A stretch of 64,000 bases of DNA, from assembly GCF_028890485.2 (NCBI RefSeq), contig NZ_JARCHV010000002.1, positions 1-64,000 of the forward strand, in the 5' to 3' direction. Shown here one piece after another: positions 52,112 to 60,957 of this stretch. Position 1 is the stretch's first letter. Each line of letters begins with the position of its first letter. This stretch comes from Planococcus sp. SK3692. GTDB lineage: Bacteria > Bacillota > Bacilli > Bacillales_A > Planococcaceae. The notes under the pieces are model-generated. The model was not told the DNA's origin. It did no database searches and was given only the letters and a program-made list of their open reading frames with translations. Both the position numbers and the translations under genes were made by a program.

Positions 52112-52666
52112 ATGAATTCCCAAGAAGTTGGAAAGAAAATAAAAGAATTAAGGCGTAAAAAAAATATGACACAGCAAGAACTCGCAGAAAAATGCGGATT
52201 TACAAATAGCTTGCTTTCAAAAATTGAGAATGGCCAAACAGGATCGGCCATAGCAACACTTTCTAAGATTGCCGCTGCACTCGGTGTAAGTTTGGCTTGG
52301 TTGCTTCAAGAAGATCAAAGTGAACCGCTAGTTATCATGAAAAAAGAAGATCGGCAAACAGTAGCGGCTGGAGAAGAAAAAGGCTATTTATATGAACCGC
52401 TTGCCAATCATTCAGCCAATAGCAAAATCGAACCAGTTATTGTCAGTGTGCTGCCAGAGAATAAAAATCTACAACCCTATACGCACTCGGAAGATGAATT
52501 TATCCTCGTGCTTTCAGGAGAGATCAACCTGAACTTTGATGGTAAAGATCAATATTTGAAAGCAAGCGACAGTGCATATTTCAAAGGCACTACCCCTCAC
52601 GTGTTTTTACCAGTAAATGACCAAGAAGCTAAAGTTCTGTCTGTCTTTGTTGCGCATTTAGAATAA
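52112..52666 (+). CDS. XRE-cupin transcriptional regulator
   Basis: A 184-residue regulator: N-terminal HTH (MTQQELAEKCGFTNSLLSKIE) and C-terminal small beta-barrel cupin (about 105-182; LQPYTHSEDEFILVLSGEI and FKGTTPHVF). Such proteins sense small metabolites and control transport/catabolic genes. It starts 9 bases after the mvaA stop and 11 bases before the small transporter subunit, so it probably regulates its own operon in response to mevalonate or a related acid (inferred). Confidence 0.9.
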   Translation: MNSQEVGKKIKELRRKKNMTQQELAEKCGFTNSLLSKIENGQTGSAIATLSKIAAALGVSLAWLLQEDQSEPLVIMKKEDRQTVAAGEEKGYLYEPLANHSANSKIEPVIVSVLPENKNLQPYTHSEDEFILVLSGEINLNFDGKDQYLKASDSAYFKGTTPHVFLPVNDQEAKVLSVFVAHLE

Positions 52667-52677
52667 GGAGGTAAGCG

Positions 52678-52917
52678 ATGGAAAAGCGAAATGATATTTT
52701 CTATGATGTCTGGGGAGATAATGTCAGCTTGAAAGATTTGTTGATATCCATGATAGCTTCGATAGCAGGAACCTTAGGGGGATATTTATTAGCCCCTAAC
52801 GACCAACCCCTTCCTTTGATTTTTGGCCTTGTCGGTGGAATTGTCGCCTTCATTATCTGTAGTTTTATTTTTAAGCCTAAACGGCATATAACGAAGGAAG
52901 AAGAGGTGGATTCCTGA
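52678..52917 (+). CDS. TctB-like small transporter subunit
   Basis: A 79-residue protein with two helices (segments LLISMIASIAGTLGGYLLA and LIFGLVGGIVAFIICSFIF) and charged ends. It is directly followed by the TctA-like permease with overlapping stop/start TGATG, so the two are coupled. TctB subunits of tripartite tricarboxylate transporters are larger (four helices); this one is minimal, and the assignment rests mainly on context. AAGGAGG precedes the ATG. Confidence 0.6.
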   Translation: MEKRNDIFYDVWGDNVSLKDLLISMIASIAGTLGGYLLAPNDQPLPLIFGLVGGIVAFIICSFIFKPKRHITKEEEVDS

Positions 52918-54272
52918 TGGACATAACTATTCTGCTACTTATGGTGGCCGCTAGTGTTGGGGGCGCAGTTTTATATACCATTATCGGGGTTGCTCCGGGA
53001 ACCGACGAGACAGCCGTTTTAGCCCCGGTTACACTGGCTCTTGTCTTATTGGAAGTACCGCCTCAAGTTGTCCTGGCCTTTTTCATCTCTGCAATTGTCG
53101 CTAAGAAATTAACTGATTCCATTCCCGTAGCCATTGCAGGTATTCCTGGAGGAGTTATGGCAGCCCCAATGGTAGAACATGCAATGGTGCTTAAAAAGTA
53201 TGGTCTTCCTGATGTCAGTATCCGAAAAATGGCTTCAGGATCTGTTATCGGAACGCTTGTCTCTATCCCATTTAGTGTATTGGTCGCTTCATTGATTATT
53301 CCGTATGCGGAAGCAATCAGCGCCCATTCAGGATTAATTTTCTTCTTAGGTGCTGTATTTTTAGCGTTAATGTCATCAAGTAAATTTTTATCCCTTGTCA
53401 TCATTCTTCCGTTTGCCTTATTAATTCAGGGTCTGCGCCAATTATATTGGGATACTGGAATTGTTCCGCCCGAAACTACTGTCTTTGTATCCTTCTTCTT
53501 GGGAATCACGATCGGGCCGATTATTTTTAAGTTATTTGAACTGACGAATAAAGAAAGCCGTAACTCCAGCCAAATTTTAGGTTTTAAAGAAATATCTTTG
53601 AAGAAGCCTAAACCGGTAAAAGGATTCCCGAATCCTTTCTCAATTTTAACTAAGCAAGAGGTAGGTACTTCTGCTTTGACAAGTGCTCTTGGTACACTGA
53701 CTTTCTTCTTGTCTCCAGTGGGAATGACAATTTTCTTGGGAGAAAGTTTAACCAGGCACATTAAAGATCCAGTAAAGCGGGCATCAAGAGCCATTTCTTC
53801 TATGGATGGCCTCACCAATGCTGCATACCTTTCCGGTACATTAATCCCGTTACTAGCAATTGGTCTTCCGCTGTCACCGATGGCTATCGGCCCGGCGAAT
53901 GCATTATTCAATGCCCCGCCGATTTTAACGCCTGAGAATAATATCCATCATATTTTATCGATGGGTGAAATTATTTTTGCGAGTGTTGTAGGAGCGGTAA
54001 TTGCTTTGTTCATTACGTTTTATGCAACTATCAAATATTCGAACGAAATATGTTCTTTTGTATTTAAATACATCCCACACGAAGCGATGATCGGTTTATT
54101 CGCAGGGCTCGTCGTGATGTTGGCATTCATGGATGCAGGGTGGGTCAATATTTTTGGGGTAATTTTAATCGCTTTAGTTTCCGGTCTTTTACACCGGTAT
54201 GGTGTTAACTACGGTGTCATGTTTATGATTTTATATGCAGCTCCTTGGCTATTAGGGGTAGTCGGAAATTAA
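52917..54272 (+). CDS. TctA-like tripartite tricarboxylate transporter permease
   Basis: A 451-residue membrane protein with about eleven helices. Characteristic features are GVAPGTDETAVLAP near the N-terminus, PVAIAGIPGGVMAAPM, and GIPLSPMAIGPANALF-like LPLSPMAIGPANALFNAPP. TctA proteins move carboxylates with an ion gradient, usually with a periplasmic-type binding protein TctC. No TctC is encoded here. Given mvaA upstream, the substrate may be mevalonate or another branched hydroxy acid. Terminator follows. Confidence 0.82.
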   Translation: MDITILLLMVAASVGGAVLYTIIGVAPGTDETAVLAPVTLALVLLEVPPQVVLAFFISAIVAKKLTDSIPVAIAGIPGGVMAAPMVEHAMVLKKYGLPDVSIRKMASGSVIGTLVSIPFSVLVASLIIPYAEAISAHSGLIFFLGAVFLALMSSSKFLSLVIILPFALLIQGLRQLYWDTGIVPPETTVFVSFFLGITIGPIIFKLFELTNKESRNSSQILGFKEISLKKPKPVKGFPNPFSILTKQEVGTSALTSALGTLTFFLSPVGMTIFLGESLTRHIKDPVKRASRAISSMDGLTNAAYLSGTLIPLLAIGLPLSPMAIGPANALFNAPPILTPENNIHHILSMGEIIFASVVGAVIALFITFYATIKYSNEICSFVFKYIPHEAMIGLFAGLVVMLAFMDAGWVNIFGVILIALVSGLLHRYGVNYGVMFMILYAAPWLLGVVGN

Positions 54273-54288
54273 ATGTGATTATGTAAAT

Positions 54289-54323
54289 AACAGGACCTCC
54301 GCTTTATGTGGGCGTCCTGTTTT
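54289..54323 (+). terminator. Terminator of the mvaA operon
   Basis: AACAGGAC and GTCCTGTT form the stem, followed by a short T-run. Confidence 0.78.
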
Positions 54324-54397
54324 GCGTTCTCATTTCCTGTCAGTTCCAATTTCCATTAGAATGGAGGAAACGATCGCAACGAAAGGAAGTGCGCGAA

Positions 54398-55081
54398 ATG
54401 GACATGAAGATTTTCATCGTGGAAGACGATCAGGCGATTTTTCAATCCTTGAAGGAAGGCTTAGGCAGATGGGGGATGCAAGTGGTCGGTCCCGATTCTT
54501 TCGACGATGTCCTGGGCAGTTTCATGACTGAGAAGCCGCAATTGGTCATCATGGACATCCAGTTGCCGGTGTATGACGGCTTTCACTGGTGCCGTGAAAT
54601 TCGGGCGGTTTCAAAAGTGCCGATCATTTTCCTGTCTTCGCGCGACCATCCGATGGACATGGTCATGGCGATGCAGATGGGGGCAGATGATTATGTCCAG
54701 AAGCCATTTCACTCTGATGTGCTATTGGCGAAAATCCAGGCGACTTTGAGGCGGGTGTATTCATACGGAGAAGAAACTTCAGATGTATTGGAATGGAACG
54801 GGGCCATGATTGATTTGAAGCGGGGTATCATCCGGCTGGGCGGCAAGGAGGCAGAGCTGACGAAAAACGAATTTTTCATTTTGACCGTGCTTGTCGAAGC
54901 GAAAGACGAGATTGTTTCCCGCGATGAGATTATCCGCAAACTATGGGACGACGAACGGTTCGTCAATGACAATACCTTGACCGTCAACGTCACGCGGCTG
55001 CGCCAAAAGCTGGCAGATTTGGGGCTTGGCGATGCTATTTTGACGAAAAAAGGCTTGGGCTACGTGGCCGTCACTTTGTAG
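54398..55081 (+). CDS. bceR: BceR-type response regulator (OmpR family)
   Basis: A 227-residue regulator: receiver domain (acidic EDD near residue 9, Asp in LVIMDIQLP, Lys in YVQKPFH) and a winged-helix output domain with ELTKNEFFILTVLVEAKDEIVSRDEI. I used ATG 54398 after AAAGGAAG. It is the first gene of a four-gene BceRSAB-type module that detects and detoxifies cell-wall peptide antibiotics such as bacitracin. The name is by homology; the actual inducer is unknown. Confidence 0.88.
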   Translation: MDMKIFIVEDDQAIFQSLKEGLGRWGMQVVGPDSFDDVLGSFMTEKPQLVIMDIQLPVYDGFHWCREIRAVSKVPIIFLSSRDHPMDMVMAMQMGADDYVQKPFHSDVLLAKIQATLRRVYSYGEETSDVLEWNGAMIDLKRGIIRLGGKEAELTKNEFFILTVLVEAKDEIVSRDEIIRKLWDDERFVNDNTLTVNVTRLRQKLADLGLGDAILTKKGLGYVAVTL

Positions 55082-55095
55082 AAACGAGGGATTCG

Positions 55096-56118
55096 ATGTT
55101 TTGGGCTTATGTGAACGATATGAAAAGCTGGATCTTCTTTTTCGTCGCCGCTTTGGCCGCGGCCGATTTATTGCTGTGGCTTGACGCCGGCCTTGCGGTG
55201 GAATTTTCTTCGCTTCTGTATATGAATGCGTTGCTGCTGATCGCGCTCGCAGTGTTTATCATTTGGCGCTTTCGGAGAGAAACGGCGTATGCCCGGGAAA
55301 TGACGCGTCTTGAAGGGGAGCCAGCAGCCGATTGGCAGGAATTATTGCCGGAAGCGAAATTCAAGCGCGACGAGCAGATGAACGAAGTGCTGCAGGCAGC
55401 CGCCGCATCAATGGCTGCCCAATTAAATGAATTGCGCCAGCAGAACCTCATTCAAGGTGATTACACTGCTGCTTGGGTACACGAAGCGAAAGCGCCGCTG
55501 ACAGCGATCCGCCTGTTGATCGACTCGAACCGCTCGGCTCCCGGCATGCAGCGGATTGAAGCAGAATGGCTGCGCCTGTACTTGCTGGTCGACCAACAAT
55601 TATACATATCGCGGCTGTCTTCTCTAGAAGCCGATTATGAAGTGGATAAGGTGATGTTAAAAGACATAGTGGCTCCTGAAGTCCGTGAATTGATGGCGTG
55701 GTGCAGGGAGAAACAGTTGGAAATTGAATTAGAGGGCCTGGATGTACCCGTCATGAGCGATAAGAAATGGGGGCGTTTCGTCTTGCGCCAAATTCTATCG
55801 AATGCGGTAAAGTACAGCCCGGAAGGCGGCACGATCCATATTTCTGCGCGCACAGACAGTACGGGCCACCGCATTCTGTCGGTTCAAGACGAAGGGGCGG
55901 GCATCCCGAATCACGACTTGCCGCGTATTTTTGATAAGGGCTTTACCGGCGGGACAGGCCGTCTCCATAATGCAGCGACCGGCCTTGGGCTGTATTTGGC
56001 GAAAACGGTGTCGGATAAAATTGGCCTCACGCTTTCGGCAAGTTCCCGGACAGGTAATGGGACTAAGGTGGAAATAGCCTTCCCGCTGGAAAACGACTTC
56101 GACCATATCCGAACGTGA
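55096..56118 (+). CDS. bceS: BceS-type intramembrane-sensing histidine kinase
   Basis: A 340-residue kinase with two close N-terminal helices (about 12-30 and 37-60) and almost no extracellular loop, the hallmark of BceS. HisKA reads WVHEAKAPLTAIR (the family carries HE-K-P instead of HELRTP), then NAVKYSPEGGTI, DEGAGIPNHDLPRIF and GLGLYLAK of HATPase_c. It sits 14 bases after bceR. BceS has no own ligand site and is driven by the transporter. Length is normal. Confidence 0.9.
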   Translation: MFWAYVNDMKSWIFFFVAALAAADLLLWLDAGLAVEFSSLLYMNALLLIALAVFIIWRFRRETAYAREMTRLEGEPAADWQELLPEAKFKRDEQMNEVLQAAAASMAAQLNELRQQNLIQGDYTAAWVHEAKAPLTAIRLLIDSNRSAPGMQRIEAEWLRLYLLVDQQLYISRLSSLEADYEVDKVMLKDIVAPEVRELMAWCREKQLEIELEGLDVPVMSDKKWGRFVLRQILSNAVKYSPEGGTIHISARTDSTGHRILSVQDEGAGIPNHDLPRIFDKGFTGGTGRLHNAATGLGLYLAKTVSDKIGLTLSASSRTGNGTKVEIAFPLENDFDHIRT

Positions 56119-56130
56119 CAGCATCGTCAC
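56115..56130. promoter_or_regulatory. BceR-box candidate upstream of bceA
   Basis: An inverted repeat GTGAC, six bases, GTCAC overlaps the bceS stop. TTTGTCACAC follows at 56144-56153. It lies about 90 bases before bceA, with TAAGAT (56189-56194) as a -10 candidate. The position fits a separate BceR-controlled promoter for the transporter. Confidence 0.45.
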
Positions 56131-56219
56131 ATTCGCCTCCCGGTTTGTCACACAAATCAAACGACCCGGCCGCTTTTGCGCAGTAAGATAAGGGTAGAAG
56201 TTTACAGGGAGGCCATCAT

Positions 56220-57026
56220 ATGACAACAGAAAATAAAACCATTACACAACAAACAACTAAACAAACCGTGTTACAAGCGCATAATATAAGAAAATCATTC
56301 GGTGCACGCGGCAATGTCCAGCAAGTGCTGAAAGGCATCGACTTGCATGTGGCGGAAGGGGAATTTGTCGGCATCATGGGCGCATCCGGAGCGGGCAAAA
56401 CAACCTTGCTCAACGTTCTCGCCACGATTGACCGGTCGACTGAAGGCACAATCTTAATTGACGGCGTGGATATTTCCAAGATGAAAGACGCTGAACTGTC
56501 CGCTTTTCGCAGAAACCAGCTCGGCTTCATTTTCCAGGATTACAATTTGCTCGATACCTTGACGGTAAAAGAAAACATTCTGCTTCCGGTATCGCTCGGC
56601 AAGATGAAGAAACAAGCGGCAGAAGCCCAATTCCAGTCGATTGCAAAAATACTCGATATTGAAGCGCTGGCGGATAAATACCCACACGAAATCTCAGGCG
56701 GCCAAAAGCAGCGCACCTCGGCAGCGCGTGCGCTCATCAACCAGCCGTCTCTCGTATTTGCCGACGAACCGACTGGCGCGCTCGATTCGAAATCAGCCTC
56801 ATCGCTTCTCGGGACGATGGCGGACGTCAACAAACAGCAAGGTGTGACCATCATGATGGTGACGCACGATCCACTCGCATCGAGTTATTGCAGCCGCGTC
56901 GTTTTTCTCAAGGACGGCAATGTCTATTCCGAGCTGTACAAGGGAGACAAAACGAGACAAGCCTTTTTCCAGGAGATCCTGAATGTGCAGGCTGTGCTCG
57001 GGGGTGACAGCGTTGACGCTCTTTGA
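56220..57026 (+). CDS. bceA: BceA-type ABC transporter ATP-binding protein
   Basis: A 268-residue ATPase. Walker [24 protein letters not shown] with the Q-loop, signature ISGGQKQR, Walker [13 protein letters not shown] and H-loop VTHDP. AGGGAGG precedes the ATG. It energises BceB, which frees undecaprenyl-pyrophosphate-type targets from bound peptides. The stop lies 13 bases inside the bceB frame, so the two are coupled. The ADEPTGALD variant is typical of BceA. Confidence 0.92.
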   Translation: MTTENKTITQQTTKQTVLQAHNIRKSFGARGNVQQVLKGIDLHVAEGEFVGIMGASGAGKTTLLNVLATIDRSTEGTILIDGVDISKMKDAELSAFRRNQLGFIFQDYNLLDTLTVKENILLPVSLGKMKKQAAEAQFQSIAKILDIEALADKYPHEISGGQKQRTSAARALINQPSLVFADEPTGALDSKSASSLLGTMADVNKQQGVTIMMVTHDPLASSYCSRVVFLKDGNVYSELYKGDKTRQAFFQEILNVQAVLGGDSVDAL

Positions 57027-58923
57027 TCTTGTCAAACGCAGTATGCGTAAAAACATCAAGCATTATTACCTGTACTTTTTTGCGCTGATCCTCAGTGTCG
57101 TGCTGTATTTCGTTTTCGCGACCTTGCAGCATGATGCGGCAGTCGCAGCTCAAGGCACCGGAACAATGGGTGCCGCATTCCAAGTGGCAGGAATTCTATT
57201 GGTCTTTATTGCTGGTATTTTCATCGTCTACGCCAATGCCATTTTCCTGAAAAGAAGAAGCCGGGAAATCGGGTTGTATCAATTGATCGGATTAACAAAG
57301 CGCGCAGTCGCCAGGCTATTGATTATCGAGAACATGCTTCTTGGGATCATGGCGCTGATTGTCGGGATTGCGGCCGGCATGCTCGTTTCACGTGTCTTTT
57401 TATTGCTGCTCATGAAGCTCATCGGTTATGAGGCGTTTATTGAAGTATCGTTCTCCACAGCGGCAGTCATACAAACCTTCTTCGTCTTTCTCGCGATTTT
57501 CGTGTTGACGACCATCCAGATGGTGTTCACGGTGTACCGCAATTCCTTGCTGTCTTTGTTCAATTCCGAAAAACAGGGACAGCACCCAAGAAAGCCAAAG
57601 ACTGCGGCTTCCGCTATCTTGGCGTTGCTTGGAATTGGCTTAATCGCATTCGGCTATTGGCTATCGGGACGTATGCTGAACGAGATGATTTTCTTTAATA
57701 TGCTGGGCGTTTTGGCTACGGTCATCCTCGGTACGTATTTAATATTCCGGGTGACGATCAGTTGGTTGCTATACCGCATCCGCCGCAGTAAAAATGGGCA
57801 TCTCGGTCTGGCGAACAGCTTGTCGTTGGCACCACTTATGCACCGCATGAAAAGCAATGCCAACTCACTGACCATCATCACCGTGCTGTCGGCGATGACC
57901 TTGACGATGACCGCTGCAGCTTATTCCCTGTACTACTCGACGGAGCAGGAAACGCAAGCGATTATGCCGTTTGATTTCATGTTTGAAAATGAAACTGGCC
58001 TGGCCGATGAAATCAGCCAGGAACTCGACGACAACGGAATTTCCTATCAACGCGAAGCGGTGGAAACTTTTGTCGTACCCGCTGAATTCGAAGAAAAGCC
58101 AGCTCCGTTTCTAGCACGGGCAACAGATATCGCTTTGTTCAGCAGCGAACAATTGCAGCAAGCTGGACTCGATGTTGACGTGCCGGAAAACGGGGAAGCG
58201 AGCTTTCATGACGTATCGGTCGCAACGCTTTTCAATTCGGTAACTTTGCCGTTTGACCTCATACTCCAAGATGAGGGGGCAACTACTTTGTCCATTACCG
58301 AAATCGCCCAACAAAATGTGCTCAATTGGTCATTCTTCACAAGCCAAATCGTGGTGAACGAAGAGACCTACCAATCATTGAAAGCACAGTTAGTGAGTGA
58401 AACAGGGGATGCAGCTCTCCAGCAAATGAATGGGTTCCATATTGCCGAAGAAGATATGGCCGCAGCATCTGCCATTTACCAGCAGGACAAGTACAAAACT
58501 TCGGAACCGCATGTCGACTATTACTCGTCTTATGAAGGGTCTGTCCAATCGAATGGTTTGCTCATATTCATCGCCGGATTTTTAGGACTGGTGTTCCTCA
58601 TTTCGACCGGCAGCATCCTGTACTTCAAGCAAATGACCGAAGCCGAGCAGGAGAAACAAAGCTACGCCACATTGCGCCAGCTCGGCTTTACGGTGAAAGA
58701 CATCATGCACGGCATCGTCCGCAAGCAAGCCTTTGTTTTCGGGCTTCCGCTGGCGATTGGCTTGGTGCATTCCATCTTCGCCATTCAAGCCGCATCGTTC
58801 CTGTTCCGGACCGACATCTTGTTCCCGGCATCGGTTGCGATGGGTGTCTATGCGCTGATTTATCTGGTGTTCGCAGTATTGGCAGTCGGTTATTACAAGA
58901 AGACGGTAAAAGCGGCGCTATAA
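57013..58923 (+). CDS. bceB: BceB-type ABC permease
   Basis: A 636-residue permease with ten predicted helices and a large extracellular domain (about 310-520) between helices 7 and 8, the signature of BceB. N-terminus [20 protein letters not shown] is typical. I favour TTG 57013, six bases after GGGGGTG; GTG 57004 is an alternative. The first FtsX-like segment reads [18 protein letters not shown] and the second [13 protein letters not shown]. It senses flux and signals to BceS. A strong terminator follows. Confidence 0.92.
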   Translation: MTLFDLVKRSMRKNIKHYYLYFFALILSVVLYFVFATLQHDAAVAAQGTGTMGAAFQVAGILLVFIAGIFIVYANAIFLKRRSREIGLYQLIGLTKRAVARLLIIENMLLGIMALIVGIAAGMLVSRVFLLLLMKLIGYEAFIEVSFSTAAVIQTFFVFLAIFVLTTIQMVFTVYRNSLLSLFNSEKQGQHPRKPKTAASAILALLGIGLIAFGYWLSGRMLNEMIFFNMLGVLATVILGTYLIFRVTISWLLYRIRRSKNGHLGLANSLSLAPLMHRMKSNANSLTIITVLSAMTLTMTAAAYSLYYSTEQETQAIMPFDFMFENETGLADEISQELDDNGISYQREAVETFVVPAEFEEKPAPFLARATDIALFSSEQLQQAGLDVDVPENGEASFHDVSVATLFNSVTLPFDLILQDEGATTLSITEIAQQNVLNWSFFTSQIVVNEETYQSLKAQLVSETGDAALQQMNGFHIAEEDMAAASAIYQQDKYKTSEPHVDYYSSYEGSVQSNGLLIFIAGFLGLVFLISTGSILYFKQMTEAEQEKQSYATLRQLGFTVKDIMHGIVRKQAFVFGLPLAIGLVHSIFAIQAASFLFRTDILFPASVAMGVYALIYLVFAVLAVGYYKKTVKAAL

Positions 58924-58962
58924 AAAATATCCTCTAGTGAAAACTCAATATATCAATTAAAC

Positions 58963-59006
58963 AAAACAGTCGGCCACTCTTATTTTTAGAGTGGCCGACT
59001 GTTTTA
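58963..59006. terminator. Strong terminator after bceB
   Basis: A perfect 18-bp stem (58963-58980 with 58988-59005) is flanked by A- and T-runs, and lies between convergent genes. Confidence 0.93.
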
Positions 59007-59053
59007 TTATGATGAAAAAGTTTGTAGGGATGTGGATAATGTCTCAAGGATAA

Positions 59054-59278
59054 TTATCGTTGCCGTCCATTTTCTGCGATGTTGCGGATGGTTTTCATAT
59101 TGAGCACCCAAATGACACTGGAGATCATATAATAAATGGCAATGACTGAAAGGTTATCCACCAAATTTGTAAAGACTGGTTTGGCACGGATAAAATGTCC
59201 CCATAACAAACCGACCGCCAATAGAATGCCGGGCGTCATTACATGAACTGTCAGATACATCAGCTTATCGAGCTTCAT
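59054..59278 (-). CDS. Small membrane protein, unknown function
   Basis: About 74 residues with two helices (MYLTVHVMTPGILLAVGLLWG and LSVIAIYYMISSVIWVL). Several ATGs follow GAAGGTG; I chose 59278 for its spacing of eight bases. The longer reading to 59329 lacks a site. It is separated from bceB by the shared terminator. No family recognised. Confidence 0.6.
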   Translation of the reverse strand: MKLDKLMYLTVHVMTPGILLAVGLLWGHFIRAKPVFTNLVDNLSVIAIYYMISSVIWVLNMKTIRNIAENGRQR

Positions 59279-59619
59279 CATCATCACCTTCTTTGCAAAG
59301 AAAAGATTTCGGGCTAAGCTTTCACTCATTTTCTATGAAACTCCATAAACAAGCTGGATTTCAATTTGCTTATGCCAAGAATGAACGCCTTCTCTAGCAC
59401 TATACCAAATTTAGGAAACGATAGTAACCAAAAATGGATATAAATGGGGGCCTGTTGTAAAGTGTGATAATATAACTGGACGATAATTAAAGGGGGATCC
59501 CCATTTAAACAATTACATCGACAGTAAAAAATTCCACGCGCAGAATATTTCCTGGGAAATGACAGTGCAATGTGAATATAATTTTAGCCAGAAGAATTTG
59601 TGGAGGGGGCATATTTATA

Positions 59620-60120
59620 GTGATTAAAATTCGAAAAGCCGAAAGCCACAATGCGGAACAAATCGTGAAGGTCATCCAAAACGCCGAGGATTCAGGCTAT
59701 ATGCTATTCAATCCGGGCGAGCGGCAAATTTCAGCCGAGTCGTTCGCAAAGTTTATCGATGTATTGAATGCTAATGAGAAATCAAGCGTTTTTATCGCAT
59801 GTGAAGAAGACCAAGTTCTAGCATATCTGATTGTCCAAAATGAAAATCCTCAGCGAGTTTCACACCGCGCTTATATTGTGGCGAGTGTCCATAGCGATAA
59901 CCGTGGCAAAGGCATCGGAAAGGCTTTGTTTTCCCATGTTATCACTTGGGCGAAATCCGTCAATCTGCATCGCTTGGAGCTGACAGTGATAGCAGAAAAC
60001 GTATCAGCATTTACTTTATATCAGAAGATGGGCTTCGAAATTGAAGGTGTGAAACGGGATTCGCTTTTCATCCATGATGGCTATGTAGATGAGTATTATA
60101 TGGCAAAGCTGCTGCAATAA
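59620..60120 (+). CDS. GNAT N-acetyltransferase
   Basis: A 166-residue GNAT enzyme. The acetyl-CoA loop is seen as VHSDNRGKGIGKALFSHVI, followed by LELTVIAENVSAFTLYQKMGFEIEGVKRD, the usual motif B. I used GTG 59620, nine bases after GGAGGGGG; upstream codons have no site. It may act on an amine-containing small molecule. The SDR gene begins 25 bases after its stop, likely an operon. The 59330-59619 gap contains only a GGGGGATCCCC palindrome. Confidence 0.88.
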   Translation: MIKIRKAESHNAEQIVKVIQNAEDSGYMLFNPGERQISAESFAKFIDVLNANEKSSVFIACEEDQVLAYLIVQNENPQRVSHRAYIVASVHSDNRGKGIGKALFSHVITWAKSVNLHRLELTVIAENVSAFTLYQKMGFEIEGVKRDSLFIHDGYVDEYYMAKLLQ

Positions 60121-60144
60121 GCTGCACAAAAGGAGGCTATTAAC

Positions 60145-60897
60145 ATGACGAAATCAAAGAGCATTGCATTGATCACCGGCGTCAGCAACGATACGGGTAT
60201 TGGTGCAGCTGTGTGCCGGAAACTCGCACAGCAAAAAACAGATATTTTCTTCACCCACTGGCAAGCAGAATCTGAATTTCCAGAGCGTTTCCGTTCAGAA
60301 ATCATAAATCTTGGTGTACGCTGTGAGTTTTCGGAGATCGATTTCGCACAAAGGGATGCTGAAATGGCTGTCTTGGTGCATTCAACAAGTGCCCTGGGGT
60401 TTCCGAATATCCTGATCAATAACGCGGCGCATTCGATCGATTCCAACTATCTGGATTTGACCGGCAAGATCTTGGACGATCATTATATGGTGAATATGAG
60501 AGCGACGTTTTTACTGTCCACAGAATTCGCGAAAGGGTTTCAGCGAACGGGGCGAAACGATGGGCGCATCGTCAATTTAACCTCCGGGCAAGAACAGGGC
60601 CCGATGCCCGGAAATTTGGCGTATGCCGCAACGAAAGGGGCGATTTCGGCATTCACTTCTTCTTTGTCCGCAGAAGTCGCGGAATTGGGCATCACAGTGA
60701 ACGCCGTCAATCCGGGGCCGACCGACACCAACTGGATGACAGATGAGATTCGGGATTATTTACGGCTAAAGTTCGGCTTGGGGCGCATCGGGAAACCGGA
60801 GGATGCGGCGAACATAATTGCGTTTTTAGCCAGTGAAGAAGGCGGCTGGATTACCGGGCAAGTGATACATTCAGAAGGCGGTTTTTTGAGGGCTTAA
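60145..60897 (+). CDS. SDR oxidoreductase
   Basis: A 250-residue SDR. The cofactor loop is TGVSNDTGIGAA, longer than the usual TGxxxGIG by an inserted residue pair; ILINNAA follows. The active site is Ser in LTSGQEQG and YAATKGA. The C-terminal WITGQVIHSEGGF is normal. This variant loop occurs in short-chain reductases similar to 3-oxoacyl reductases of antibiotic-like type. AAAGGAGG precedes the ATG. Probably co-transcribed with the GNAT gene. Substrate unknown. Confidence 0.87.
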   Translation: MTKSKSIALITGVSNDTGIGAAVCRKLAQQKTDIFFTHWQAESEFPERFRSEIINLGVRCEFSEIDFAQRDAEMAVLVHSTSALGFPNILINNAAHSIDSNYLDLTGKILDDHYMVNMRATFLLSTEFAKGFQRTGRNDGRIVNLTSGQEQGPMPGNLAYAATKGAISAFTSSLSAEVAELGITVNAVNPGPTDTNWMTDEIRDYLRLKFGLGRIGKPEDAANIIAFLASEEGGWITGQVIHSEGGFLRA

Positions 60898-60901
60898 CTA
60901 A

Positions 60902-60938
60902 AAAAGCGGCATCTCCTAAATTTGGAGGTGCCGCTTTT
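60902..60938. terminator. Terminator between SDR and ktrB
   Basis: AAAAGCGGCATCTCC and GGAGGTGCCGCTTTT pair with one A-G mismatch, flanked by A- and T-runs between convergent genes. Confidence 0.88.
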
Positions 60939-60957
60939 CATTTGGATAAATCCAAGG

